A stretch of DNA of 64,000 nt from the NCBI RefSeq assembly GCF_907164915.1, contig NC_061862.1, positions 35,651,522-35,715,521 on the forward strand. The letters are read 5' to 3'. This document shows positions 28,239 to 39,162 of this stretch, in pieces (positions within the stretch are counted from its first letter, which is position 1; the number at the start of each line of letters is the position of its first letter). A program made the position numbers and the translations under genes. Under the pieces are notes generated by a model. The model worked only from the letters and a program-made list of their open reading frames with translations, did no database searches and was not told the DNA's origin. This DNA is from Impatiens glandulifera (lineage: Eukaryota; Streptophyta; Magnoliopsida; Ericales; Balsaminaceae).

Positions 28239-28243
28239 GACAT
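28239..28243. repeat. Target site duplication of the LTR element, left (gacat)
   Basis: The five bases gacat precede the left LTR and recur at 41,535-41,539 straight after the right LTR. Uninterrupted copies of the array read GCATTGACATGATTTTTTTATACTC, so the empty site can be read from the sister units. Confidence 0.95.
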
Positions 28244-30623
28244 TGTGATCGATTTTTTTTAAAAAAAAACATTTTTTTGATTAACTAGTTTGAAAATTCT
28301 GGGACACTCTTTAAAAATTTTATTTTTTGAAAACGTGAGGGGAATTAATTTTAATGTCGAAAAAATTTAAGTTTTAAAAACGAGGCTTTATAGACAACTC
28401 CATATCTTACCTTCCCGTCGAATTTGGGAGAGATTGAGAATTTTTTAATGGGAAGTATGTCATAGGCCTTTTTTTTAACTTTTTTCAGTATTAATTAACC
28501 TCACGACTAGAGAGTCGCCACCTAATTTCAAAAATTAGGAATTTAAGAGATGTGAGTTCGGCGTTTGGTTACGTGTGGGAAAGGGTTTTTTAGACTCTAT
28601 GTCCCACAACGCCCCTAAGGTCTCTACTAATTAATTTTGTCCTTTCTTTAAAAAATTCTTACGCTTTACATTTTAGGATTTTCCATTTTAAACATTTAAT
28701 GGGTTTGCATAAGATAAACAAATAAGCAAAGATAAAAGAAAACGAGAGAAAATAATTCACACATAAAGTTATCCTAAAAATCAAAACTAGTCAAGTTATT
28801 AATCAAAAATTAATTGGCCTAAGTCTAAATTAACTTTTAAGAAACTTTAGTGAATTATTTAAATGTCTAAAATTTTACTATTTTGGGGTTTTTTATTTAA
28901 ATAAAAATAATAATGAAAATAATAAAAATAATAATAAAAATTAAATAAATAAATAAAAAAAATAAAATAAAAAAAAGTTCTATGTTAAAGAAAATTCTAA
29001 GTCTAAGTTTGGGCTAAGTTCAATTTTAGTTAGGGTTTAATTTTAATTTTTTCTAACCTAGGATCAAGCAAACCACAAACTCTTAACTAAGCAAAACAAA
29101 AAAATGTCAAACAAACAAACCCTAAGACTAAAGAAAACAGAAAATAAAATAATAAATAAATAAAAATATAAATAAACAAATAAGCTCGGTCCTCCATCCT
29201 CGGTCCTAGATCTTCTGATGCTCGGTCCTTGGTCCTCATTCCTCAGTCCTAAGTCATGGATCCTCGGTCTTGGGTCTGCTTCAGGTTTTCAACATGACCC
29301 TATTCTAAAATGGGGTTGCTTCTTTGCAAAGAGGAATGAAAATTCTAAACAAAAGGCTTATGATCCAACAAAACTAGTTGGAGCTCTTGTTTAGATTCTT
29401 GAAAGAAAGAGGGCAGATTTTTAGATAAAATGCAATAGAGAAGGTAGAAAGGAGAGGTAGAGAAGGTTGAAGGTCGAGCGTTCAAGTCCTCCTATGCTAG
29501 GGTGTTAAGAGGGGTATTTATAGGCAAAGCTATGAAACCCTAGGGCCCAAAGGCCCATTTAACAAACTTGACCGTTGGAAAGAAAACTATTTTAAACATT
29601 TACAAATGTTTAAAATAATGGAGCAATCTCCACTTGACATGTCACTAAATCAAGTTCTCAATCCAATGGAATTTAATCTTTATTTAATAATGATGTATTA
29701 CTTGGTCATTTTAATTTTATAATTAAAAAATAACCAAGTCTTCAATCTTTTCTTCTACACACGTTGAAACTTTCTCTTTTGCCACTTCCTCCTCTTTTTT
29801 AACAACTTCTTTTATTTTCTTTTGACCGCACATGATAGAATCGTCATTTCAAGATTTGTGGTTGTCACCATCAAGAAGATGACCGTTGCCTTCACCTAAC
29901 TCTTTTAACATTTGATTTCATGGGTCGAATCTTGGGCATGGGTCGGTTCATTAGTCGGGTGACCGGTCGGATACGTCAATTGGATCCTTTCCTTGGCCTT
30001 ACTTTGGGTTGATTTGCCTTTGATTTGGATCTTCCTATCTCTATTCACAAATCTGGTCTGGATCTTGCATGTGGATCTTGGATTGACCCATTTCCCTTTA
30101 TCCTACAAAAGAAATAAAATTAAAACAAACAATTAAAAAAAAAAAGCAATTGTATTATTATTAATTATTCTTATTTCTAAGGAACAATTATAATTATAAT
30201 AAAATACTAACTAACTTAATCAAATTGCAAAATCTAATCTAACTAATCTAACAAACTAATCTAATTAAAAGAAAACAAAATATATATATCTAACGAAATT
30301 TTATAAAAAAACGCTAATATATATTTTTTAAATAATTTTTTTAATTTTTATTTTTTATAAATACCCAAGGTAATTAATTAAATAAAACCTTGAATATTTT
30401 AAGTATAATAACTTCTCTAAGTGTTGTTACATAGACAAATTACTACCTTAACTTTATTAAGAATCCAAAATCAATTATTTTCAAAAACTCAATTGTTCTA
30501 AAAATAATCGTCTTTAATATAAATCGTGCAATGAGTCCGTGAATGAATTCGAGAAAATTTTATAGACTCAGATTTATGAAAAGTATAAACTATAAAATTA
30601 GGTGTGAAAAATGAGTGTCTACA
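28244..30623 (-). repeat. Left LTR (3' LTR of the element)
   Basis: Runs from TGTGATCGATTTTTTTT to GAGTGTCTACA, giving the TG..CA ends usual for LTRs. It matches 39,163-41,534 with, by eye, about 2 percent substitutions in the first 500 bases and several indels; I did not count formally. Inside are A-rich AAATAATAATA tracts near 28,905-28,975 and a run of about eight CGGTCCT-like repeats at 29,185-29,275. Confidence 0.95.
29515..29522 (-). promoter_or_regulatory. TATA box in the 3' LTR
   Basis: The minus strand reads GCCTATAAATACCCC. It matches in position the TATATAAATA of the other LTR, and could drive transcription outward into the array sequence to its left. Confidence 0.55.
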
Positions 30624-30640
30624 GAATGCCCCTCTTGGAC
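30624..30640 (-). promoter_or_regulatory. Polypurine tract next to the 3' LTR
   Basis: On the minus strand the bases before the LTR start read CCAAGAGGGGCATTC. A purine run AAGAGGGG directly upstream of the 3' LTR is the expected primer for plus-strand DNA synthesis. It sets the orientation together with the primer binding site at the other end. Confidence 0.7.
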
Positions 30641-30990
30641 AAAATTTGTAGAAAACACTCGGTTTAGAAAAATGCATGTCCAAGCTTGAAAATAGGCACT
30701 GCGTTTTGAAAACACCCAATTTATAGTTTATTTTTGGCTTCCTTGAATCAAAAGAGAACAAACCTGACGAGTCTCTCGGGAGACCCGTGTAATTTACCCT
30801 TCATTCTTCAAAGTCGGTTTATCATCCACTCATTGACGATTCACCTTTGTTTAGAATATGCATCGCTCCTGGTTTATCGATCGTGTAGATCGAGCCTGGT
30901 GGTTTCGACCATATTTCTACACACCTCGCCTAGTCTTTGGATTGTACATGAGTACACATCTTGACTTAGTTTGCTGATTGTATTTTTTTT

Positions 30991-31968
30991 AGCGAAATAC
31001 TATTTAATCACAATTCAAATTAGTGATTATATAGATTTAAGTGTCGCTGGTCAGTTTAGCGAAACACTTTTTAATCACAATTCTGCTTAGTGATTATATA
31101 GGTTTAAGTATCGCTGGTCAGTTTAGCGAAATACTATTTAATCACAACTCTACTTAGTGATTATTATAGATTTAGGTATGGTTGTTCAGTTTAGCGAAAT
31201 ACTATTTAATCACAATTCTTCTTAGTGATTATATAAATTTAAGTATCGCTGGTCAGTTTAGCGAAATACTATTTAATCACAATTCTGCTTAGTGATTATA
31301 TAGATTTAAGTGTCGCTGGTCAGTTTAGCGAAACACTTTTTAATCACAATTCTGCTTAGTGATTATATGGATTTGAGTATCGCTGGTCAATTTAGCGAAA
31401 TACTATTTAATCACAATTCTGCTTAGTGATTATATAGATTTAAGTATTGCTGGTCAGTTTAGCGAATACTATTTAATCACAATTCTGCTTAGTGATTATA
31501 TAGATTTAAGTGCCGCTAGTCAGTTTAGCGAAACACTTTTTAATCACAATTCTGCTTAGTGATTATATGGATTTGAGTATCGCTGGTCAGTTTAGCGAAA
31601 TACTATTTAATCACAATTATACTTAGTGATTATATAGATTTAAGTGTCGCTGGTCAGTTTAGCGAAACACTTTTTAATCACAATTCTTCTTAGTGATTAT
31701 ATGGATTTGAGTATCGCTGGTCAATTTAGCGAAATACTATTTAATCACAATTCTGCTTAGTGATTATATAGATTTAAGTATTGCTGGTCAGTTTAGCGAA
31801 TACTATTTAATCACAATTCTGCTTAGTGATTATATAGATTTAAGTGCCGCTGGTCAGTTTAGCGAAACACTTTTTAATCACAATTCTGCTTAGTGATTAT
31901 ATGGATTTGAGTATCGCTGGTCAGTTTAACGAAATATTTTTTAATCACAATTCTGATTAGTGATTAAG
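30991..31968. repeat. 68-bp tandem repeat array (~14 copies) in the 3' untranslated region
   Basis: The unit begins AGCGAAATACTATTTAATCA and contains CTTAGTGATTATATAGATTT and CGCTGGTCAGTTT. It repeats about every 67-68 bases from 30,991 to 31,968. Variants form a higher-order pattern: a one-base-short unit (AGCGAATACT) with TATTGCTGG recurs 342 bases apart (about 31,443 and 31,785), and GTGCCGCT recurs at about 31,510 and 31,850, so a block of five units has been duplicated. Tat/Ogre elements are known to carry such variable 3' tandem repeats. Confidence 0.93.
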
Positions 31969-33000
31969 TTCGAAGTTAGACTTCCTTAATTTTCAAAGCA
32001 CTAGCGTCTTCTTCAACGGTCTTGAAATACTTTCAAGAATCGGTTCCATACTTTCTTCCTTAGAGTGTGTCGAGAGGAAACCACATGTAATCGATGTTCT
32101 TCGAGATTCATGCTGTCACTTTTGGGGACTTGTCTTTCGCCGAGACGTTTTTCCCTGAGTTTTTCGAGGGATTTGTTCGCTCGAATGCTTAATCTTTCAA
32201 TCATGTGTCATGAGGTTGAGCCTCGCTTCTCGAATTCGGAGGTCAATGTGCTTAAGATTCTATGGCCTTGGGCTCTTTTATACTCAGGGTATATTTAATA
32301 GAATTGGTACATTCTTGTTCTTGCATTGGCAATTTAGACAAGAGTCTAGATGAACAACAAATGGTGATTTCAATATCTCAACCTCTACGAGTATTTTTCT
32401 ATTTTATTCGGCCTCTTTTCTTTATGACCGGGGTGTATCTGATAGATTCAAACACTTTGTTCTTGCTTAGCAATTAGATAGAATCTAAATGAACAACAGT
32501 ATTGTACTTCATATCTCAACCAACACAGTCTTTGTTTAATTGATTTTAATTTTCTTGAGGTCTTAGATCTTTGGCACTTGACCTTAAATTGAGATGAGAC
32601 ATCGCCTTTGTTGATGACATGGTTCCGAGTTTGGGCATTCATCTTTTATGAGCTCCCTCTTAAACATTAGTAGTTTAAGCTTTTGTCTAGGCTCGAGATA
32701 GATCTGTTTGCGAAGCACTTTACTCGGATTCCACTAGTTACATTAGTTCGTCAAGAGACATCCATCGGGGAGAAACGTATTTTCCCGCATCCCTACTTAT
32801 TTCTTGCATTCGCTCATCAGTTTGCTTGGCACTAGAAAAATTTAGGGGTCTATCTTGTTTTTATCTTCCACAAATGCCCCTAGTTTCGACATAAGAGGTT
32901 TGATTGTTTTGGATAGATTTGTGATCCCAATTTCTCATTGGCTTTAACTCTTTGGGTATGTATTTTGTCCTAGCTCAAGATTTGGCTTGTTGGGGATTTG
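31969..33000. other. Retroelement 3' untranslated region without a recognised gene
   Basis: Less AT-rich than the surrounding DNA. Small open frames occur on both strands (for example 32,013-32,204 minus and 32,065-32,298 plus) but none resembles a known protein. Two diverged copies of a roughly 140-bp segment lie at 32,289-32,385 and 32,430-32,522, sharing TTGTTCTTGC..TAGCAATT, CTA.ATGAACAACA and ATATCTCAACC. Confidence 0.6.
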
Positions 33001-34275
33001 GGGCCGTACTTGTGAAAAGTTGCATACGTATTCTCAAAAAAGGAGAAATCCGGTCCGAACGTAGTTCCGAAATTGTATCACGGATAGATCGTGATTCCGC
33101 ATTTCGTTGAGGAATTTTCTGAAGTTTCTGCTGGAGTTGCAATTGACTTAAGCTGAGGAAATTTTCTTAAGTATCTATCTGCTGGAGTGGCAATTGAATT
33201 AAGCTGAAAATCTTTTGAGATCATAAGTCGAAGAGAAAAAATACTTTAGCTTTGAGCGTTATATTTTCTCAAGTGGGACTCTGTGAGGATCTTGTGGTCA
33301 TTTTTATTTTAATAAAAATTCCCCTAGTATTGACTAGGAGTTTGGTTTTTGAAAATGTTTAGGACCGGACTTATACAAGCTGCCTACGTATCCCATAGCT
33401 AGCGGAATTCAGGTCCAACGTAGTTCCATGCACATGCTTGTGAAAATGTTTGTTTGAATTCTTGTGAAAACGTTGAAATCCTAAGTCGAAGAGAAAAATA
33501 CTTTAGCTTTGGGCGTTATATTTTCTCAAGTGGAACTCTGTGAGGATCTTATAGTCATTTTTATTTTAATAAAAATGCCCCTAGTATTGACTAAGAGTTT
33601 TTGGTTTAGGAGTCAACTCAGAGTGTGATTAACTCCCTTTTTAATGTATATGCAATGAATGTATGCAATGTGATGTGAAATGAAATGTCTATCAACTTCT
33701 TTCGATAATTGATAGTGGTGACCGCACCCTGGAAGGGTTGCCTACGTACTCTCGAGAGAGATCAGGTCTTACATAGTTCACAACTTGTGAAGTTATGAAC
33801 TTTGATGTATGTGTAATGAATGCATGTAATGCGAAATGTCTATCAATTTCTGTCGATAATTGATAGTGGTGACCGCACCCTGGATGGGTTGCCTACGTAC
33901 TCTCGAGAGAAATCAGGTCTGACGTAGTTCACAACTTATGAGGTTATGAACTTTGATGTATGTAATGAGCAATGAATGCATGTTATGTGAAATGAAATGT
34001 CTATCAACTTCTTTCGATAATTGATAGTGGTGACCGCACCCTAGATGGGTTGCCTACGTACTCTCGAGAGAGATCAGGTCTGACGTAGTTCACAACTTGT
34101 GAAGTTATGAACTTTGATGTATGTGTAATGAATGAATGTAATGCGAAATGTCTATCAATTTCTGTCGATAATTGATAGTGGTGACCGCACCCTAGATGGG
34201 TTGCCTACGTACTCTCGAGAGAGATCAGGTCTGACGTAGTTCACAACTTATGAAGTTATGAACTTTGATGTATGG
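33000..34275. repeat. Second tandem repeat family in the retroelement 3' region
   Basis: A core reading TTGCCTACGTACTCTCGAGA followed by ATCAGGTCTGACGTAGTTC occurs at about 33,740, 33,890, 34,048 and 34,200, a period of 152-160 bases; each copy also has GATAATTGATAGTGGTGACC. More diverged versions of the core lie at about 33,025 and 33,381. Separately, a 125-bp segment (AAGTCGAAGAGAAAAATACT.. to ..CCCCTAGTATTGACTA) is present at about 33,225-33,350 and 33,478-33,605. Confidence 0.9.
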
Positions 34276-34292
34276 GATTCAACACGCATACT

Positions 34293-35998
34293 TTAGATGA
34301 AGTATCTTTTGAGCATGTCGACATTGAAGGGTGCTGAGAGTTCTTCTCCATCCAAGGTGGTCAATCTCGTGGCGCCACCTGAAAAGACCTTCTTGACGAG
34401 GTAGGGTCCTTCCCATGGTGTTTAGAATTTCCCTACTAGGGTCTAGTATCCGTAAGTTCTTCTTTAGAACTAAATCGCCTTCTTGAATGTTCCTAGGTTT
34501 CACCTTCTTGTTGAAAGCTCTGGTCATTCTTCTTTGGTATGCTTGCGTGTGACATAATGCGTCTAACCTCTTGTCTTCCATAAGGGCTAGCTGATTGTAC
34601 CGTGACTTACACCAATCTTCCTCCACTACTTGTGTCTCGAGTAAAACTCTTAAAGTAGGAACTTCGATTTCGATAGGTTGCACTGCATCCATTCCGTAGA
34701 CCAATGCAAATGGCGTTTCTCCCGTTGACGTTCGAATGGTTGTTCTATATCCCCATAAGGCGTATGGAAGCTTCTCGTGCCAATCCTTGTATGTCTGAGT
34801 CATCTTCTTGATGATAGTGATGATGTTCTTGTTCGCTGCCTCTACTACGCCGTTCGTTTGAGGACGATAAGGTGAGGATTTGTGGTGTTCAATCATGTAT
34901 TCATCTAGTACTTTGAGTACTTCTCCCCGAAAGTGTCCACCATTGTCTGAGATCAAAGTATGAGGAACTCCATAACGTGCAATGATGTTGTTTCGTATGA
35001 ACTTGGCAACATGTGATGACTTGAGAACCTTATATGATTGAGCTTCGACCCACTTGGTGAAATAATCGATAGCTACCCGGATGAATTCGTGTCCGTTTGA
35101 AGCGTGAGGATAAATTTTCCCGATGATATCTATTCCCCATGTCGAGAATGGCCATGGTGAAGTCATGTTGTAAAGTAGAGATGCGGGGGTGTGCTTCAAG
35201 TTCGCGTAAACTTGACATTGATGACACTTCTTAACATATTCTACACATTCTTGTTCTATGTTCTGCCAGTAATAGCCAAAGCGAAGGATCTTCTTAGCGA
35301 GTGCTGATTCGTTCATGTGTGGGTCACATGTTCCTGCATGTACTTCCTCCATGATCTGTGATGCTTGAGGTTGGTCGATGCATAACATGTTCTGACCGTC
35401 AAAGGAGCGTCGATATAGCTTTCCTGCAAGTAGCACATAGTTGGTTGTGTATTGGCGTAGAGCTCTCCTCTCTTTCTTTTGGAAGTGTGAAGGATACTCT
35501 CCATGCTCAACGTACTTCTGTAGAGGTTCGAACCAAGGTTTAGGCGCCACTTCGGTGTTGGCAATCGTCCTCTTCTCGAAGTCTCGTTTCTGTTTCTGAC
35601 GAATCTTCAAAGGCTTGATTTTGATTCCTTCCGGGATTTGCGTCATGGCTACTAACATGGACAAAGCGTCTGTGAATCGATTTTGACTTCTCGGAGCATG
35701 TGTGAATGTTACATGTTCAAACTTTTCTATTAGAGTCGATAAGTGTTGATGGTAGGGTTTGAGGTTGTCTCCTTTGACTTGCCATTCACCATTAGCTTGT
35801 GAAATGACTAAGTTTGAGTCTCCTACTACTTCTAGACGTCTCGCTCCTTTTTCATGAGCAATCTTCAAGCCAGAGATACACGCTTCATACTCTGCCTCAT
35901 TGTTCATCACTTGATATTCGAGCTTGACTAAGATTGGGTTGTATGTTCCCATAGGATCAATGAGTAGTATTCCGATGCCATAACCTTGTTTTCATGAA
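34293..35998 (-). pseudogene. pol: Second RNase H and integrase part of pol
   Basis: The first segment is the extra RNase H of Tat/Ogre elements. WKLLFDGAS lies just upstream of an in-frame TGA near 35,993, and after it come NNEAEYEA, GDSNLVI and NRFTDALS with the acidic positions kept. Numbering residues from 35,952, an HHCC zinc finger follows (H205, H212, C243, C246), then an integrase core with D275 (WGID), D336 (ISDNGG) and E371 (VVEAAN), the DDE triad. The frame runs 557 codons to 34,279. The last ~50 codons are out of frame: a neighbouring frame encodes the expected WEGPYLVKKVF..LDGEEL ending at a TAA at 34,293-34,295, so a small indel lies near residue 505-512. Integrase would insert the cDNA into the genome; the triad is intact but the protein tail is not. 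Confidence 0.92.
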
Positions 35999-36138
35999 GC
36001 TCCATCGAATAATAGCTTCCAGGTTGTAGGGTTAATAGTCATCACTTCGTCGTCTGGGAATGCTAACTCCTCTTCGTCTTCAACTTCGATTGGTTGGTCT
36101 ATGAGAAAATCTACTACAACACTCCCCTTGATAGATTT

Positions 36139-36606
36139 CTAAATTGTGTACACGATGTCGTACTCTGATATCATCATCATCCACTTAGCTAACCTCGGAG
36201 ACAAAAGTGTTTTCTGGAATAAATGACGAATTGGATTGAGTCTTGATAATAACTTGACTGTGTGGGCTTGCATGTAATGCCTTAGCCTCTTAGTGACCCA
36301 AGCTAGGGCCCAACACACCTTTTCTACTGGCGAGTAATTAAGTTCGTAGCCTGTCATGCGCTTGCTTATGTAGTAGATTGCGACTTCCATCTTTTGCTCG
36401 TTTTCTTGGGCTAGTAGACTACCCATTGCGTTTTTCGTGACTATTAAGTATAGGATTAGCGGTACGCCTGGTCTTGGTGGCATCAAAATGGGAGGATTCT
36501 TGAGGTATCCCTTTATCTTCTCGAATGCGTTCTGACAAGCGTCATCCCAAACGAATCTTTCATTTTTCCTTAAAAGTTTAAACAAAGGATCACATGTCAT
36601 AGTCAA
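36139..36606 (-). pseudogene. pol: Ribonuclease H part of pol (first RNase H)
   Basis: Follows the RT in the same frame after a TGA at about 36,616-36,618. It starts with the connecting segment CDPLFKLLRKNERFVWDDAC and continues through PPILMPPRPGVPLILYL and YYISKRMTGYELNYSPVEK, the usual degenerate gypsy RNase H. It ends at a TAG after SEYDIVYTI. In a working element this would be continuous with the RT and degrade the RNA template. Confidence 0.88.
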
Positions 36607-36618
36607 CTTGTTTATGAA

Positions 36619-37600
36619 TCAACTTATATACTGGATCTTTCCTAGAAAGCCTCGCATTTCTTTCTCGCTTCGTGGAGGTGGCATTGCCGTGATCTCTTCT
36701 ATCTTGCTCGGATCAACCTCAATTTCTCTTTGCGTGATTAAGAAGCCTAACATCTTTCCTACTATCACTCCAAATGTGCCCTTCTTTGGGTTGAGCCTAA
36801 GTTGAAACTTCCTGACGCGTTGTAAGAATTTGTCAAGATTTTTGATGTGCCCTTCTCGATCTTTTGATTTGACAATCATATCATCGACATAGACTTCTAC
36901 CTCCTTGTGGATCATATCGTGAAGAATCATCGTGGCAGCTCGTTGATACGTTGCTCCTGCGTTCTTCAGCCCGAAAGGCATGACTCGATAACAAAATGTT
37001 CCGACTTTTATGATGAACGTTGTCTTCTCCTTGTCTTCAAGAGCCATCAGTACTTAGTTGTAGCCTGAGAATCCGTCCATGAATGATAAGAGTTGATGGC
37101 CTGCTGCATGATCCACTAGCACGTCGATGTGTGGTAGTGGAAAGATGTCTTTAGGGCTTGCTTTGTTGAGATCCCGATAGTCTACACACACTCGAATCTT
37201 TCCATCTTTCTTTGCGACTGGGACTACATTGGCGATCCATTCTGGGTAATCTACCACTTCGAGGAATCCTGCGTCGAGCTGTTTCTGAACTTCCTCTTTG
37301 ATCTTGTCCACGATGTCTGCTTTCATTCTTCGGAGCTTCTGCTTCACCGGTTTTGCGTCTTCATAAAGTGGTATGCGGTGTTGAATTATTTCTGGATCAA
37401 TGTATGACACATATTTATAAGACCATGCAAAAACGTCTTTGTTTGTTTTTAAAAGTTTAGTTAGATTTTCTCGTTCTAAATCATTTAAACTTTTTCCGAT
37501 TAAAACAATATGAGGATCTTCTTCTGTGTTAAGGTTTATTTCAATTATTTCTTCTGTAACAAGTTCCTTAAGGCCTTCAATAATGACATCATCAAACTGT
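36619..37600 (-). pseudogene. pol: Reverse transcriptase part of pol
   Basis: The frame is open from about 37,594 down to 37,054. It begins with a linker ending KTNKDVFAW and reads IPLYEDAKPVKQKLRR, then NVVPVAKKDGKIRVCVDYRD and LNKASPKDIFPLPHID. A TAA follows FSGYN, and the same frame resumes with KTTFIIKVGTFCYRVMPFGL, KNAGATYQRA and the catalytic YVDDMIVKS at about 36,880. It ends at a TGA after GKIQYIS. RT motifs are otherwise well preserved. Upstream of 37,594 the frame shifts by one base. Confidence 0.92.
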
Positions 37601-37951
37601 CAAATTTACTACGAGGTGGAGCAGTAGTGGCACTCCTTGCTTGTGAGGATTGTTGACTTTATTTAGAAGAAATGAGTTCTCTTGATGAGCATTTTGTCCT
37701 TGAGTTTGACGTGCTTGCATGACTCTTGTTTTGAATAGACCTTTATGCATCTTTCCAACCGTCCATTAATGCCCTTCTTACCCTTTCTCTTTCTTCTCGC
37801 AAGCTTTTCGGATTAAGGGTTCGATTGTCGCATAAGTTTTGACTTCTACTGTGACGTCTTCAAGTTGTTGCCCCAATTGTATAAGTATATCACGAAGATC
37901 GTCTAGCTTTAGATGAACTGATTAATTGAACCTTCTTGGTGGGTTAGTCAT
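37601..37951 (-). pseudogene. gag: Possible gag start joined to the pre-RT region
   Basis: An ATG at 37,951 (minus) opens MTNPPRRFN, then an in-frame TAA, then LDDLRDILIQLGQQLEDVTV, which looks like the coiled-coil-like start of a plant Tat gag. After about 50 codons it hits another stop, and other frames lead to PPRSKFD next to the RT linker. Only about 350 bases separate this start from the RT region, where over 1.5 kb of gag plus protease would be expected, so a large internal deletion is inferred. The gag identity is a weak call. Confidence 0.5.
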
Positions 37952-39137
37952 TGTAAATTATGGTGAATATGAGTATGTTGTGTTCAAGAGAACAAAGTCA
38001 GTTCGAACCCCTTTATCAAGTAAAACAAGCAACGCGTTGCTCGTATGCACATAATCCTTAACACGCAATAGACGCTCAATTTACCCATTCACAGTGTATA
38101 ACATGTAAAAAAGGATGAGTAAAATAAGAATGAGTTATTTTATTAAAATCCTAAGTGTCATGGATAAAATCACAAACTCAAGTCATAAAATAAAATAAGA
38201 AAAGAAAGCAAGCACCCCTCATCCTTTCGTTACAATGTCGCTCATGTATCTTCATAAGGAGATTTACATTTCAAGCATAAAGAAATCTAGTATAAGTCTT
38301 CTAACCTTTAAGTCTTTTCATCTTTCTTGATCGTCTTTGCGCCTCATGCGTCTCTCTTGATCGTCTTTGTGTCTGACGCGTCTTTCTTGCGCTTAGAATC
38401 TGAGTAGTAAAGACACAAAGAAAGAAAACTAGTTACATTAGATTCTTCTTTTAGCTTTTCTAGGTTTCCTCGATTTTACTCCTTTAAAACTATTAGGTTT
38501 AGCCTCAAAATTTTGAAATTGTTCACATGTTTCATGACATTTTAAAATTTTGAATGGATAAACTGAGCGCCTAGAAATATCTATATGCATACATGTATTT
38601 ATCATATATAGTAGTCAAGTAAAGGGCTTCGTGACGTGGCTTTGTTGCTCGACAAGACGAGACGAGGCAACGGCTTGGTAGAATTGGCTTTTTGGATTTT
38701 TGTTCTAAAGTTAGAAACGGCTTAAGAGAGAGTTGTTCCACCGACAAGGATACTATTCCAAAAGGGATCTCTCGATGTAAGGGGAGCTCTCAATTGGACA
38801 TCCCCCTCACCTCTATTTCAAAATCCCTCATTTTCAATAGTAGGGGATATTTGAAAAGAAGAGAGGGTTAATCCGGGTTTTTTCCTAGTGTTTTTCTCAA
38901 CTCTCAAATCACACAAAAGCCTTCAAGGCAAGGGATGAGGGTGTCATTCACATTGACTACCCTTAGCACATAAAATATAGATGTGCGAGCTTCATCCAAC
39001 GATGTATACCCACACACCTTCACATTGGAGCTCCAAGTCTCATGCAAATAATCAATTAATGTGAACATGGAGTATGAATTAAAGCGTAAGAAAGTTTAAA
39101 TACTTGGCCAAAATTACTTTCAAGTCAAACGTCGAAT
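37952..39137 (-). other. 5' leader of the retrotransposon
   Basis: About 1.2 kb between the primer binding site and the first ATG of the gag remnant. No long open frame is seen. A 34-bp imperfect repeat of TCTTGATCGTCTTTG..TGCGTCT lies at about 38,320-38,395, and a short inverted pair (GATCTCTCGATG..; AGGGGATATTTGAAA..) near 38,760-38,870 could fold. Long untranslated leaders are common in this lineage. Confidence 0.6.
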
Positions 39138-39156
39138 GTCCCCAGCAAAGTCGCCA
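39138..39156 (-). promoter_or_regulatory. Primer binding site
   Basis: On the minus strand, six bases after the 5' LTR end, the sequence reads TGGCGACTTTGCTGGGGAC. A site starting TGG complementary to a tRNA 3' end (CCA) is expected here. Which tRNA it pairs with cannot be decided without a tRNA set; Ogre-type elements use a similar TGGCGACTC..GGGG site. Confidence 0.8.
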
Positions 39157-39162
39157 GAAAAC

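Larger units (their letters stand above)
25704..28243 (+). pseudogene. PEX5: PEX5 N-terminal pseudogene, array copy H, part before the retrotransposon
   Basis: Pieces lie at 26049-26120, 26170-26270, 26346-26420, 26681-26925, 27088-27325, 27608-27700 and 27788-27810. The 26681 piece reads NSSQASVPFHLFIICLF-like before GDKQHNIRDRRNMHHGLD, then the shared frameshift into ARHLFVDKRKEFINAQV. The 27088 piece reads DVRARGPHLERF then EGY, and later SGASGWTSEFERVEQFTEIE. The unit then has local duplications of its 3' half (separate entry) and is cut at 28,243 by the LTR element; its remainder is at 41,540. Confidence 0.82.

Noticed and set aside
30991..31968. CRISPR array
   Set aside because: The 68-bp units are contiguous with no unique spacers and lie in a plant retrotransposon.
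32013..32642. Open frames on both strands in the retroelement 3' region
   Set aside because: Overlapping, short, no recognisable domain; lies in the untranslated region downstream of integrase.
34279..34292. Pol frame ending at 34,279 as the true C terminus
   Set aside because: The last ~50 residues are out of frame; the expected tail reads in a neighbouring frame and stops at 34,293.
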